60,407 bases of DNA, taken from Verrucomicrobiota bacterium (GTDB lineage Bacteria > Verrucomicrobiota > Verrucomicrobiia > Verrucomicrobiales > V1-33). Of the stretch, positions 52,141 to 60,407 are shown piece by piece. Below the pieces are notes generated by a model. The model did not search any database, was not told the origin of the DNA, and saw nothing but the letters and a program-made list of their open reading frames with translations. Position numbers and translations under genes: made by a program. Each line of letters opens with the position of its first letter. The stretch's first letter is position 1. The stretch spans positions 1 through 60,407 of the forward strand of contig QQNF01000013.1 in NCBI GenBank assembly GCA_003402705.1. Reading direction: 5' to 3'.

Positions 52141-55100
52141 ATGCGTTTTCTTGTTTTTCTGTTGTTTGCCTGCCGCGCGTGCGGCGGGGCGTATTCGTTG
52201 TTCGACGGATCCTTCAATGGCTGGGAGGGAGATACGAAAGCGACATGGAGGATTGAGGAGAATGCTTTCACGGCTGGGAGCGTCGATCGGGAGCAGTCGC
52301 GCAACGAGTTCCTTTCGACGAAGCGGGAGTATGGGGATTTCGACCTCAGCGTCAGCTGGAAGCTGATCGGGACGGAAGGGTTCGTGAATGGCGGTGTGCA
52401 GTTCCGGACCAGGCGCATTCCTAACGATCACGAGGTTTCCGGTTATCAGGCGGATCTTGGGGCGGGGTACGACGGGGCGCTTTACGACGAGAGCCGGCGG
52501 AACAAGATGCTGGCACTGCCGTCGAAGGAGGTGCTTGAGAAGGCGCGCAAGCCGCTGGGCGAGTGGAATCGTTACCGGATTCGTGCGGAAGGCCGGCGCA
52601 TTCAGATCTGGCTGAATGGGATTCAGACGGTGGACTACACGGAAGCTGACGAGAGCATTCCGCTGAGCGGGATCATTGCCGTTCAGATCCATGGCGGTGC
52701 GAAATCGCAGGTCTGGTACAAGGACCTTGCGATCGAGGAATTGAATGTTCCCGCGGCACCGACTGGGCCAACGGCACGTTTCGCCGATCCTCAGCCGGCG
52801 CCGCCTCGGGAGCCGTTTGTGGATGGGAAGTTCGTGATCCGGCAGGGCGAGGTGATAGTTTTCACCGGGGGAACGAACATGGTGCGGCTTGTGGAGGAAG
52901 GAGGTTTCGAGGCAGCGCTGGCGCTGGCGGCGAGGGAACAGAAGCCGAGATTTCGGAGCATGGCTTGGGAAGGCGATACTGTTTACGAGCAGTGGCGGGA
53001 CATGAATTTCGGGTCGTGGAAGGACCAGCTTGATGCGGTGAACGCGACCTGTGTGTTTCTCTGGTTTGGGCAGATGGAAGCCCTTGATTTGAGACGCGAC
53101 GAAGCAGCGTTCGCGGCGGCCTGCGCGAAGCACCTGGACGAGATCAAGGCGATTACGCCGCGCCTTGTGGTGATGCTGCCGATGCCGTTTGATGATGGGC
53201 CGACGAATGGGCGGCTCGTCAGGTTCTCTGCGGTGCTGAAGCAACTGGCTACAGAGCGCGGCGCGATTGTGCTTGAGTGGCCGGCTGGTGAACCGCCGCT
53301 CGATGGTGCGCAGCGCACGATCAACGGAGTTCATGTGACGGATGGGGCATTGCGTGGTGGATTCAATCAGATGCTAGTCGGGGCGCTGGGCATGCCGTAT
53401 GAGCGTGCGGGGGATTCGATGATCGGCGAGATCCGGGCGAAGAACCGGCACTGGCACGACTGCTGGAAGACGATGAACTGGGCGTTCGCGTACAGTGACC
53501 GGACGGAACAGCCGTTCGGGAAGGGGATTGGCAGTCATCCTAGCATGGCGCTGGAGCTGGAGCGTTACAAGCCGTTGCTGCGTGCTGCGGACGAGGCCAT
53601 TCAGACGCTGGCCGCCGGAGGAGCCATTGCGCCCGTCGAGGTTGTGCTGCCAAAGCCCGGTCCGGTGCTGGATCCCGCAGAGGAGCTGAAGACCTTCACG
53701 GTTCGCGACGGGTTTGGGGTGAATCTGTTTGCGAGTGAAGCTGACGGCCTTGTGAAGCCGCTCTCGATGCGCTGGGATGCGCGGGGGAGACTGTGGGCGG
53801 CGTGTTCGCCATCTTACCCGCAACTTGTGCCTGGCGAGGCTCACGGCGATTACGTGCTTGTCTGCGAAGACACTGACGGGGATGGCAAGGCGGACAAGTT
53901 CCAGCGGTTTGCGAGCGGCCTAACGATGCCGATGGGGATTGAGTTTGCGACGGATGGGGGAGTGTACATCTGCGAGAGCACGCAGCTTGCGAAGTTCCGG
54001 GATAAGGATGGCGACGGGCGTGCCGACGAACGGACGGTGATCCTGTCAGGATTCGGGACGGGCGACTCGCATCAGATGATCAATTCGCTGCGGTGGGGGC
54101 CGGACGGATGCCTCTGGTTCAGTCAGGGGTTGCACATCTTTTCCCGGATTGAGACGCCGCATGGGATTGTTCAGTTCGACCGGGCGGGACTCTGGCGATT
54201 CGATCCGCGGACCTGGAAGCTGCAGGGGTTTTTCGGCAACGCGGCGGCGGGGGCAAACTGCTGGGGGGTGACCTTCGACGATCGCGGGCAGGTGTTCCAC
54301 TGCGCGGCGGACAACACGCCTGGATTCTACACCACGCCGGGACTGGGCACGCTGGCGGCTCCGCCTCCCTACTACAACATTGGCGCGCTAGCGGTCTCGC
54401 CGGTGAAGGGCATGTGCCTTGAGTTCATCAGCAGCGCGCACCTTCCCCCTGACCTTCAGGGAGTGCTCTGCAAGCCCGTGTACTTCGGCAGCCAGGTGCT
54501 GCTTTATCGATTGGCAGACGACGGCAGCGGGTTCCGCACGGACGATCTTGGGCCGCTGATCACGTCGTCCAGCAATGTATTCCGGCCGCTCGGCATCCAG
54601 ACTGGACCGGATGGTGCGCTTTATGTCTGCGACTGGTTCAACCCGGTCATTGGTCACTATCAGGCCAGCTATCGTGATCCGAACCGAGACAAGACGCACG
54701 GCCGCATCTGGCGGATGACGGCAAAGGATCGGCCGCTGACGAAACGTCCAGCGTTTGAATCGATGGACGCCATTGGTCTGAGGGAACAACTGCAGTCGCC
54801 GGAGCGGTGGGTTCGCGAGCAGGCCCGCCTTCTCCTTGCCGGAATGGCGGACGCATTGCCGGACGAGGCTTGGCAGAACAGTGCCGACGCGTCCCGGTTA
54901 TTTGAAATGCTATCGCTTGCCGCGATGCGTGGAGCGATTCCGGAGCCGTTGCTACTCAAGTGCCTGTCTCACGATGATGCCGCGCTGAGGGCGTTTGCGG
55001 TGCGCATCGGCAGCCAACTGGTGTCTGCGGACGCCTCGCCCGAGGCACTCAACGAAGGATTGCATCTGTTAACGGACGCGATCAATGACCCGAATCCACG

Positions 55101-56541
55101 AGTGCGCCTTGAAGGGGTCGTGGCGGCCGGATATTTCGGGAGTGCCCGTGCTGTCGAGGCCGCGCTCACGGTGCTGGACCACCCGCGCGACCGATTCATC
55201 GACTATGCGCTGGCCAATACGATCCGTGCGACCAAATCGGTTTGGGCTCCAGCGCTCGAGGCCGGGAAGCTGACCTTTGAGGGTAACGTGGCACATCTTG
55301 CTCACGTGCTGCAGACTGATGGGAATCCTGACACGGCTGGTGCAATTGCGCGGATCCTTGCGAGCGGCAAGGCACCTGCGGCAAGTGTGGAATCCCTGCG
55401 GGTGCTTCTGATTGGGTCTGGCAATCCTGACCAACTGGCGGCGGCGGTGGCTGCGGGGCCGGTGACGGCGACAGTCGCGGATGCGCTGACGAATGCGGCG
55501 CGCGGGCGCGGGGTTCGGCCGTCAGGTGATCTCAAGGAAATCATCGCCGGGATCGGGTCTGGCGTTGATGGCGATGCCGCATGGTCGCTCGCCATGTACC
55601 GGCTCGGTGGGGCTTGGGGCATGAGGGAAGTTGCGGACCGAATACGGGAGTTATTCGCGTCGCCCTTCGAGTCGACGGCTACCGGGGCGGTGCAGGCATG
55701 GGCGGAATACAAAGGTGCGGAGGCGATTCTGGACCTCGGCGTGCTTGCCGAATCTGGTGCCGGCCCCGTGCGTCTGGCGGCGGCTGGCGCTTTGCTGCGG
55801 CTGAACCCTGAGATGGGTCAGGTTGCTGTCGCGAAGCTGATTGCTGGTGAACGGACGGCGCCGGAGGACACTGCCAAGTTGCTCGGGTTCGCCTTGTCTT
55901 CAAAAGACGTGCCCGCGTGGCTGGGTGGTGAGTTCGGCAAACATCCGCCGTCAGGTGCCGCAGCGCTAGCAATGCTCAAGGCGCTGGTTTCGGCCGGAAG
56001 GCACGAACCGGTGCTCGCCGCGAGCCTCCGCAAGGCCGCTGGGCTTCCTGAGAACGCCAGCATTGTGCCGGATTACGCTCCGGAGATTGTCCAGCGGATC
56101 GTCGCCGACGCCCGCGCCGGTGGCGATGCTGCCCGTGGGGCGACCATTTTCCGGGCTCCCCAGTCAGGTTGCCTGAGTTGCCACGAGGTCGGGGATGAGG
56201 GAGGACTCACCGGGCCGAACCTGACGGCGGTAGGGCGCGGCATGACGCCGGAACTCATCACGGAGTCGGTCTTGTGGCCTCACCGCCAGATCAAAGAAGG
56301 GTACTTTCTCACGACCCTCACGACTCGCGACAGCCGGGTGACTGCCGGATACAAAGTCCGTGAAGATGATAAGACCATCGTCCTGCGGATTCCGGGCACC
56401 GAGACGACCGAATCTGTTGCGAAAGCTGATGTCACGCAGCGTCAAGACAGCGGGAGCCTGATGCCGGAAGGGCTGACTGCTTGGATGACCGATGCGCAGC
56501 AACTCGACCTGCTCCGATTTCTCTTCGACCTTGGGAAGTGA
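52141..56541 (+). CDS. PVC-type CxxCH cytochrome with DUF1080, SGNH-like and HEAT parts
   Basis: The product has 1466 residues. I favour the Met at 52141 (MRFLVFLLFACRACGGAYS as signal peptide); Met at 52120 or the earlier one at 52042 are alternatives. Residues about 20-205 are a DUF1080/3-keto-disaccharide-hydrolase jelly roll (LFDGSFNGWEGD). Next comes a degenerate SGNH/GDSL-like domain (IVFTGGTNMV; the usual Ser is not obvious). Residues about 520-870 form a propeller of the PVC membrane-bound dehydrogenase type (FASEADGLVKPLSMRWDARG; DTDGDGKAD). Helical HEAT-like repeats at about 890-1290 precede the haem domain C1344-L-S-C1347-H1348. It probably acts in the periplasm on sugar oxidation. 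It heads the run of genes to 60189. Confidence 0.85.
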   Translation: MRFLVFLLFACRACGGAYSLFDGSFNGWEGDTKATWRIEENAFTAGSVDREQSRNEFLSTKREYGDFDLSVSWKLIGTEGFVNGGVQFRTRRIPNDHEVSGYQADLGAGYDGALYDESRRNKMLALPSKEVLEKARKPLGEWNRYRIRAEGRRIQIWLNGIQTVDYTEADESIPLSGIIAVQIHGGAKSQVWYKDLAIEELNVPAAPTGPTARFADPQPAPPREPFVDGKFVIRQGEVIVFTGGTNMVRLVEEGGFEAALALAAREQKPRFRSMAWEGDTVYEQWRDMNFGSWKDQLDAVNATCVFLWFGQMEALDLRRDEAAFAAACAKHLDEIKAITPRLVVMLPMPFDDGPTNGRLVRFSAVLKQLATERGAIVLEWPAGEPPLDGAQRTINGVHVTDGALRGGFNQMLVGALGMPYERAGDSMIGEIRAKNRHWHDCWKTMNWAFAYSDRTEQPFGKGIGSHPSMALELERYKPLLRAADEAIQTLAAGGAIAPVEVVLPKPGPVLDPAEELKTFTVRDGFGVNLFASEADGLVKPLSMRWDARGRLWAACSPSYPQLVPGEAHGDYVLVCEDTDGDGKADKFQRFASGLTMPMGIEFATDGGVYICESTQLAKFRDKDGDGRADERTVILSGFGTGDSHQMINSLRWGPDGCLWFSQGLHIFSRIETPHGIVQFDRAGLWRFDPRTWKLQGFFGNAAAGANCWGVTFDDRGQVFHCAADNTPGFYTTPGLGTLAAPPPYYNIGALAVSPVKGMCLEFISSAHLPPDLQGVLCKPVYFGSQVLLYRLADDGSGFRTDDLGPLITSSSNVFRPLGIQTGPDGALYVCDWFNPVIGHYQASYRDPNRDKTHGRIWRMTAKDRPLTKRPAFESMDAIGLREQLQSPERWVREQARLLLAGMADALPDEAWQNSADASRLFEMLSLAAMRGAIPEPLLLKCLSHDDAALRAFAVRIGSQLVSADASPEALNEGLHLLTDAINDPNPRVRLEGVVAAGYFGSARAVEAALTVLDHPRDRFIDYALANTIRATKSVWAPALEAGKLTFEGNVAHLAHVLQTDGNPDTAGAIARILASGKAPAASVESLRVLLIGSGNPDQLAAAVAAGPVTATVADALTNAARGRGVRPSGDLKEIIAGIGSGVDGDAAWSLAMYRLGGAWGMREVADRIRELFASPFESTATGAVQAWAEYKGAEAILDLGVLAESGAGPVRLAAAGALLRLNPEMGQVAVAKLIAGERTAPEDTAKLLGFALSSKDVPAWLGGEFGKHPPSGAAALAMLKALVSAGRHEPVLAASLRKAAGLPENASIVPDYAPEIVQRIVADARAGGDAARGATIFRAPQSGCLSCHEVGDEGGLTGPNLTAVGRGMTPELITESVLWPHRQIKEGYFLTTLTTRDSRVTAGYKVREDDKTIVLRIPGTETTESVAKADVTQRQDSGSLMPEGLTAWMTDAQQLDLLRFLFDLGK

Positions 56542-56596
56542 TGGCGGCGAATCCTGAAACACCCGGCTCCGGGCCGGCGTTTCTCGGAATGAGCGC

Positions 56597-58033
56597 ATGA
56601 ATCCATTCGACATCCATTCTCAGCGGGTCACCCGGCGCGGCTTCTTCGGCCGCTCCGCCGCCGGTCTGGGCGGAGTCGCGCTTGCGTCGCTGCTCCGGGA
56701 TGATGCCGCGGCGGCGGGTGGGCTTCCGGGGCTTCCTCATTTTGCCCCGAAGGCGAAACGCGTCGTCTGTCTATGGCAGGGCGGGGCACCTTCCCACGTC
56801 GACTTGTTTGATCGGAAGCCTGTCATGGAAAAGATGGCTGGGCAGGACATTCCCGACAGCGTCCGTGGCACGACGAGGCTTTCGACGATGACGGCGGGCA
56901 GCAAGCGCTGGCCGATCGTGCCCGGGATTAAGCCATTCCAGCGTTACGGCCGCTGTGGGACGGAAATCAGTTCGATGCTGCCGGGAATCGGATCGATCGC
57001 TGATGACATCTGCGTGGTGCGTTCGATGAACACCGAGGCGGTCAACCACGCACCGGGTGTCACGTTTTTCATGACTGGGTCGCAGGTTCCGGGTCGTCCC
57101 AGCATGGGGTCGTGGCTTTCCTACGGACTCGGCTGCGAATCTCAGGACCTTCCCGCGTTTGTCGTGATGACTTCATCCGACCGCGGCAAGACCTGCGGTC
57201 AGCTTTTTTTCGATTACTACTGGGGCGCGGGATTTCTGCCGAGCCGCTATCAAGGGGTGCGCTTCCGCAATACGGGCGAACCGGTTCCGTATCTCGACAA
57301 CCCGGCAGGCGTCAGCAGGGAGGCGCGGCGGTTGCTGCTTGATGATATCAATGCGCTCAACGCGGAGCACCTTGCGGATTATGGCGACCCTGAGACGGAC
57401 ACACGGATTGCCCAATACGAGATGGCTTTCCGCATGCAGGCGAGCGTCCCGGATCTCCTCGACTTCTCGAATGAACCGAAGTCGGTTCTCGAAATGTACG
57501 GCCCGGATGTCCTCACCAAGGGGACTTACGCGAACAACTGCCTGATTGCCCGCCGCCTCCTTGAGCGCGGCGTCCGCTTTGTGCAGCTCATGCACAGCGG
57601 CTGGGATCAGCATGGCAATCTCTTCACGCAACTCGAAGAGCAGTGCCGGGACACTGACCTCCCGAGCGCGGCGCTTGTCAAGGATCTCAAACAGCGGGGG
57701 TTGCTTGATGACACGCTCGTAGCATGGGGTGGGGAATTCGGACGCACGCCTTTCGGCCAGGGTGACCCTGCGAAACCGAACGGCCGGGACCACTTTGGCC
57801 GGGCATACAGCTGGTGGCTGGCCGGCGGTGGGGTCAAACCTGGTTCGACTTGGGGCGAGACCGACGATTTCGCATGGAACATCGTCAGGGACTCCGTGCA
57901 TGTTCACGACATGCAGGCGACGATCATGCACCTCTGCGGCATCAACCACGAGGCGCTCACGTTCCGTTACCAGGGCCGCCAGTTCCGGCTCACCGATGTC
58001 CATGGCTCTGTCGTCCGCGGCATGCTCGCGTGA
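56597..58033 (+). CDS. DUF1501 Tat-exported protein
   Basis: The product has 478 residues. A twin-arginine signal lies at the start (TRRGFFGRSAAGLGGVALA), so it is exported folded. The body matches DUF1501, an alkaline-phosphatase/sulfatase-like fold widespread in Planctomycetes and Verrucomicrobiota: VVCLWQGGAPSHVDLFD early, then WGGEFGRTPFGQ and GRDHFGRAYSWWLAGGGV near the end with likely metal ligands. It is nearly always next to a CxxCH or DUF1549/1553 cytochrome, as here (55 bp after it). Enzymatic activity is not established. Its codons end mostly in C, unlike plus-strand genes further left. Confidence 0.92.
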   Translation: MNPFDIHSQRVTRRGFFGRSAAGLGGVALASLLRDDAAAAGGLPGLPHFAPKAKRVVCLWQGGAPSHVDLFDRKPVMEKMAGQDIPDSVRGTTRLSTMTAGSKRWPIVPGIKPFQRYGRCGTEISSMLPGIGSIADDICVVRSMNTEAVNHAPGVTFFMTGSQVPGRPSMGSWLSYGLGCESQDLPAFVVMTSSDRGKTCGQLFFDYYWGAGFLPSRYQGVRFRNTGEPVPYLDNPAGVSREARRLLLDDINALNAEHLADYGDPETDTRIAQYEMAFRMQASVPDLLDFSNEPKSVLEMYGPDVLTKGTYANNCLIARRLLERGVRFVQLMHSGWDQHGNLFTQLEEQCRDTDLPSAALVKDLKQRGLLDDTLVAWGGEFGRTPFGQGDPAKPNGRDHFGRAYSWWLAGGGVKPGSTWGETDDFAWNIVRDSVHVHDMQATIMHLCGINHEALTFRYQGRQFRLTDVHGSVVRGMLA

Positions 58034-58088
58034 CACCTGCTCAACATCCAGCTGGACGGCTCGGCCGCTGAAAAGTGCAAGCCGATGC

Positions 58089-58118
58089 TTGCCATCACCG
58101 CCGTCGGAAGGATAGCTT
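58089..58118 (+). promoter_or_regulatory. Candidate promoter of the PQQ dehydrogenase gene
   Basis: TTGCCA (58089-58094), an 18-bp spacer and TAGCTT (58113-58118) precede the start at 58132. A small dyad, CGGAAG-gatag-CTTCCG (58105-58121), overlaps the -10 box and could be an operator. Read-through from the upstream DUF1501 gene is equally possible. Confidence 0.3.
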
Positions 58119-58131
58119 CCGGCTTCCTCCC

Positions 58132-59475
58132 ATGCAAAAAAACATCCTCCCCATTCTGAGCCTCTCGGCAGCCTGCGCGCTGCCGCTCTCGACCCGTGCC
58201 GCCGACGTGGTTGCGCAACCCGGCGGCAAGGTCGCCGATGCGCCTCCCATCGCGCTGGTCAAGGTTGCTGACGGTCTCGTTGATCCCGTGGACGTTTCCG
58301 CTCCAAACGACGGATCTGGCCGCCTCTTCGTGTGTGAACGCCACGGCCTTGTCCGCGTCATCAAAGACGGCAAACTCCTCGATAAGCCCGCCCTCGACCT
58401 GAAGGACAAGACGATCAGCTCGTTCCTCGAGGAAGGTCTGTTCGGCATCGAATTTCACCCTAAGTTCAAGGAAAACGGCAAACTGTATGTGAGTTACGCC
58501 GACCTCTGGTTCAATGGGGCGACGCTGCTGACGGAATACCAGATTTCCAAGAAAAACCCGGACCGCATCGACCCGGAATCGGCACGCGTGATCATGCAGA
58601 TCGACTTCCCGTACTGCAACCACCACGGCGGCAAGATGAAGTTTGGGCCCGATGGCTACCTGTACGTCGGGGTGGGTGACGGTGGGTGGGAAGGGGATGT
58701 GATCAGCGCCGGGCAGGATCTGCACACGTGGCTCGGCAAAATGCTGCGCATCGACGTGAACACGTCGACGCCAGACCGCGCGTACGGCATTCCCAAGGAC
58801 AACCCATTCATCACTCCGAAGCAGCAGATGACGCTTTTCGGCATCTCGGAGAAGCAGTTCTCCCAGATTCATCCGCTCGCCAAGCCGGAGATCTGGGCCT
58901 ACGGGATCCGGAATCCATGGACCTTCAGTTTTGACCGCAAGACTGGGGACCTCTTCATCGCAGACATCGGTCAGAACCACTGGGAAGAGATCGATTTTCA
59001 GTCGGCCGGCAGCAAAGGCGGCGAGAATTACGGGTGGAAGTTCATGTGCGGCAGCCATACCTTCCCCCTTGAAGATGATGCCACCAATCCACGGGTCGGG
59101 GTGCTTCCGGTCGCTGAGTACAGTCACGTGGATCAGGGTAACTGCGTGATCGGACTCGGCATCTATCGAGGGAAGGAGTATCCGGCCATGGACGGCATTT
59201 ATTACTCGGCCGACTGGGGGAGCGGGAAGGTCTGGGCTGTGAAACGTGATGCGGCGGGCAAGTGGGCCATGGAGGAAATGCTCGACCTTGACACCAATCT
59301 CCGTCCCACCAGCGGTGGCGAGGATGAGGCGGGCAACATCTACCTCACGCACGCCACAGCCAACTACGGAGGCCCCGTCGATCCTGCGGTCAATGAAAAG
59401 GGAGCGGTCTGGAAGATTGTCCCTGCCGACAAGGTTCCCGCCGGTGCTGTGACGGCTCCACTTCAGAAGAAGTAA
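58132..59475 (+). CDS. PQQ-dependent sugar dehydrogenase (aldose type)
   Basis: The product has 447 residues with a signal peptide (MQKNILPILSLSAACALPLS, cleavage after TRA). It is a six-bladed propeller of the glucose/sorbosone dehydrogenase family: GRLFVCERHGLVRVI, EEGLFGIEFHPKF (Ca-site region), the catalytic-His segment CNHHGGKMKFGPDGYLYVGVGDGG, WAYGIRNPWTFSFD, IADIGQNHWEEID and ENYGWKFMCGSHTF. It oxidises sugars in the periplasm and passes electrons to a cytochrome or copper protein; both kinds are encoded next to it. PQQ synthesis genes are not in the window. Confidence 0.9.
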   Translation: MQKNILPILSLSAACALPLSTRAADVVAQPGGKVADAPPIALVKVADGLVDPVDVSAPNDGSGRLFVCERHGLVRVIKDGKLLDKPALDLKDKTISSFLEEGLFGIEFHPKFKENGKLYVSYADLWFNGATLLTEYQISKKNPDRIDPESARVIMQIDFPYCNHHGGKMKFGPDGYLYVGVGDGGWEGDVISAGQDLHTWLGKMLRIDVNTSTPDRAYGIPKDNPFITPKQQMTLFGISEKQFSQIHPLAKPEIWAYGIRNPWTFSFDRKTGDLFIADIGQNHWEEIDFQSAGSKGGENYGWKFMCGSHTFPLEDDATNPRVGVLPVAEYSHVDQGNCVIGLGIYRGKEYPAMDGIYYSADWGSGKVWAVKRDAAGKWAMEEMLDLDTNLRPTSGGEDEAGNIYLTHATANYGGPVDPAVNEKGAVWKIVPADKVPAGAVTAPLQKK

Positions 59476-59568
59476 GCGCCCAAACCCAGTGCGGACCGCC
59501 TGTTGCTTCGTGCTGCCAGTTCTGGCAGGTGCGGTAACCGGCGGTTCGCCATTTCTCCCATCTGCCCA

Positions 59569-60189
59569 ATGATTCAGAGATTTCTCCCCATCCTCGCCCT
59601 CTCTCTCTCCGCCGCTGCGGCTGACGAGAAGACCCCGGCTCCCGCTGCGGATCATGCCGATCACGCCGCAGGTGACTCCGGTCTTAAGAAGGAACTCGTT
59701 GCCGGCCTGACTGAAAAGGACTTTCTCCGGCTCGGAGACAAGCCAAAGACGGTGAAGCTCACGGTTGTCGCCGTCTGGACCGCCGAGAACTACGGCATGA
59801 ACTTCAACGGCTTCGCTAAAGGGACTGCGCTCTACACGATCCCGAAAGGCTGGACGGTCGAGGTCACCTACGTCAATCCGAGCCCGATTCCGCACAGCCT
59901 CATCGTCATCGAGAAGGCGGACACCAAGAAGCTTCAGGTGCCGGAGCCTTATTTTAAAGGTGCCGGTGTGCCTGATCACATCAAGGGACTGTCCTACGGC
60001 ACGCATCAGTTCAGCTTCACCGCTGACGAAGCTGGTGAGTATGCGCTCGCCTGCGGCTTTCCTGCGCATGCGCTCAACGGCCACTGGATCGGGCTCGATA
60101 TCAGTGAGGACGCCAAAGAGCCGACGCTCAAGCTTGGCGAGAAGGAGCCTGTGAAGGCATCTCCGGCCGCGTCTGCTCCTAGCAAATAG
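59569..60189 (+). CDS. Exported sulfocyanin-like cupredoxin
   Basis: The product has 206 residues with signal peptide MIQRFLPILALSLSAAAA, followed by an Asp/His/Ala-rich linker. The cupredoxin domain shows the first copper His in NPSPIPHSLIVIE. The C-terminal loop is Y-A-L-A-C-G-F-P-A-H-A-L-N-G-H-W, i.e. Cys and second His. Where sulfocyanins and related type-1 proteins have an axial Met (G-M-W), this protein has His (G-H-W). It may accept electrons from the PQQ dehydrogenase encoded 93 bp upstream. Copper binding and the electron-transfer role are inferred from the fold and neighbours. Confidence 0.82.
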   Translation: MIQRFLPILALSLSAAAADEKTPAPAADHADHAAGDSGLKKELVAGLTEKDFLRLGDKPKTVKLTVVAVWTAENYGMNFNGFAKGTALYTIPKGWTVEVTYVNPSPIPHSLIVIEKADTKKLQVPEPYFKGAGVPDHIKGLSYGTHQFSFTADEAGEYALACGFPAHALNGHWIGLDISEDAKEPTLKLGEKEPVKASPAASAPSK

Positions 60190-60213
60190 GCGGTCGGATG
60201 GCGGTTTTGAAGT

Positions 60214-60243
60214 CCGCCACCCCGGATTTTCCCGGGGTGGCGG
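60214..60243. terminator. Strong hairpin after the cupredoxin gene
   Basis: A perfect 12-bp stem, CCGCCACCCCGG (60214-60225) with CCGGGGTGGCGG (60232-60243) and a 6-base loop, lies 25 bases after the stop. There is no T-run downstream on the plus strand, so it may be a rho-dependent end or an mRNA-protecting structure. Confidence 0.6.
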
Positions 60244-60273
60244 GAGAAAAAGCGAAAAAGAGGGAGAAAAGAG

Positions 60274-60301
60274 TTGCGCGGGGCGGAGGGTGTGGTATTG
60301 A
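60274..60301 (+). promoter_or_regulatory. Candidate promoter for a gene beyond the window
   Basis: TTGCGC (60274-60279), a 16-bp spacer and TATTGA (60296-60301). No start codon with a credible frame follows before the window ends at 60407, so the gene it serves would lie outside. Confidence 0.35.
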
Positions 60302-60407
60302 GAGGGGTCGCACGAAACAATGCGATCAGCGCGGCTGAATGACCTGGTTGTGACGGAAACGATCACAGTCGGGTTTTTTGTCCCCCTGAAACGAACGTTC
60401 TTTGCCA

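Noticed and set aside
57967..60366. Minus-strand open frame of about 800 codons
   Set aside because: It runs antisense to the PQQ dehydrogenase and cupredoxin genes, both with clear signal peptides and motifs; the frame is open only because of high GC.

Overview
The window is a high-GC bacterial chromosome piece that looks like a member of the Verrucomicrobiota (PVC superphylum), probably Verrucomicrobiales. Reasons: very large exported proteins with FG-GAP, CotH-kinase, lamin-tail and fibronectin-like modules; fused PVC-type CxxCH cytochromes; a DUF1501 protein beside them; a fused CcoNO cbb3 oxidase; and a PocR/AraC regulator. No rRNA, tRNA, CRISPR array, IS element or prophage was recognised. 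The first ~120 bases are almost pure G and look like a sequencing or assembly edge.

Layout. 0.2-7.1 kb: exported thioredoxin-fold protein, neutral-ceramidase-like protein, a metallo-beta-lactamase exonuclease fused to an ATP-dependent DNA ligase, a small helix-turn-helix-like protein and an exported hypothetical. 7.2-11.6 kb: YlbF-family protein with a Cys-rich tail, then a patchy accessory segment: an unknown gene bracketed by palindromic repeats and a 15-bp direct repeat, the sigma-54 activator rtcR, and an rtcB that has lost its 5' part. The rtcR and rtcB genes meet head-to-head at an abrupt junction. 11.7-24.3 kb: a lipoprotein and three very large exported proteins (1139, 1084 and 1766 aa) in one probable operon, the best candidate here for an undescribed system. 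24.5-29.9 kb: cbb3 oxidase operon (Cys-rich CxxCH protein, ccoS-like, ccoNO, ccoQ, monohaem ccoP) divergent from a PocR-AraC regulator. 30-34.5 kb: trpF, cysI, hslR, rplS and transaldolase. 34.8-40.7 kb: a 1977-aa CotH-kinase/lamin-tail exoprotein. 41-48.3 kb: TraB/GumN-like protein, purH, an MFS transporter, an ABC-2 type exporter with an unknown third partner, and an HNH endonuclease. 48.4-60.2 kb: two giant multidomain c-type cytochromes transcribed divergently, the right-hand one leading a row of DUF1501, PQQ-type sugar dehydrogenase and sulfocyanin-like cupredoxin genes. Together they look like a periplasmic sugar or polysaccharide oxidation and electron-transfer set.

Composition. From the left end to about 47 kb the plus strand is strongly G-biased: plus-strand genes favour G and minus-strand genes favour C at codon position three. 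This bias weakens from about 48 kb and is replaced by C-ending codons in the plus-strand genes beyond about 54 kb, suggesting that block was moved, inverted or acquired. The skew also opens many long antisense reading frames, which were discarded. Start codons were chosen from signal peptides, family N-termini and gene overlaps, because Shine-Dalgarno sequences are rarely clear here.
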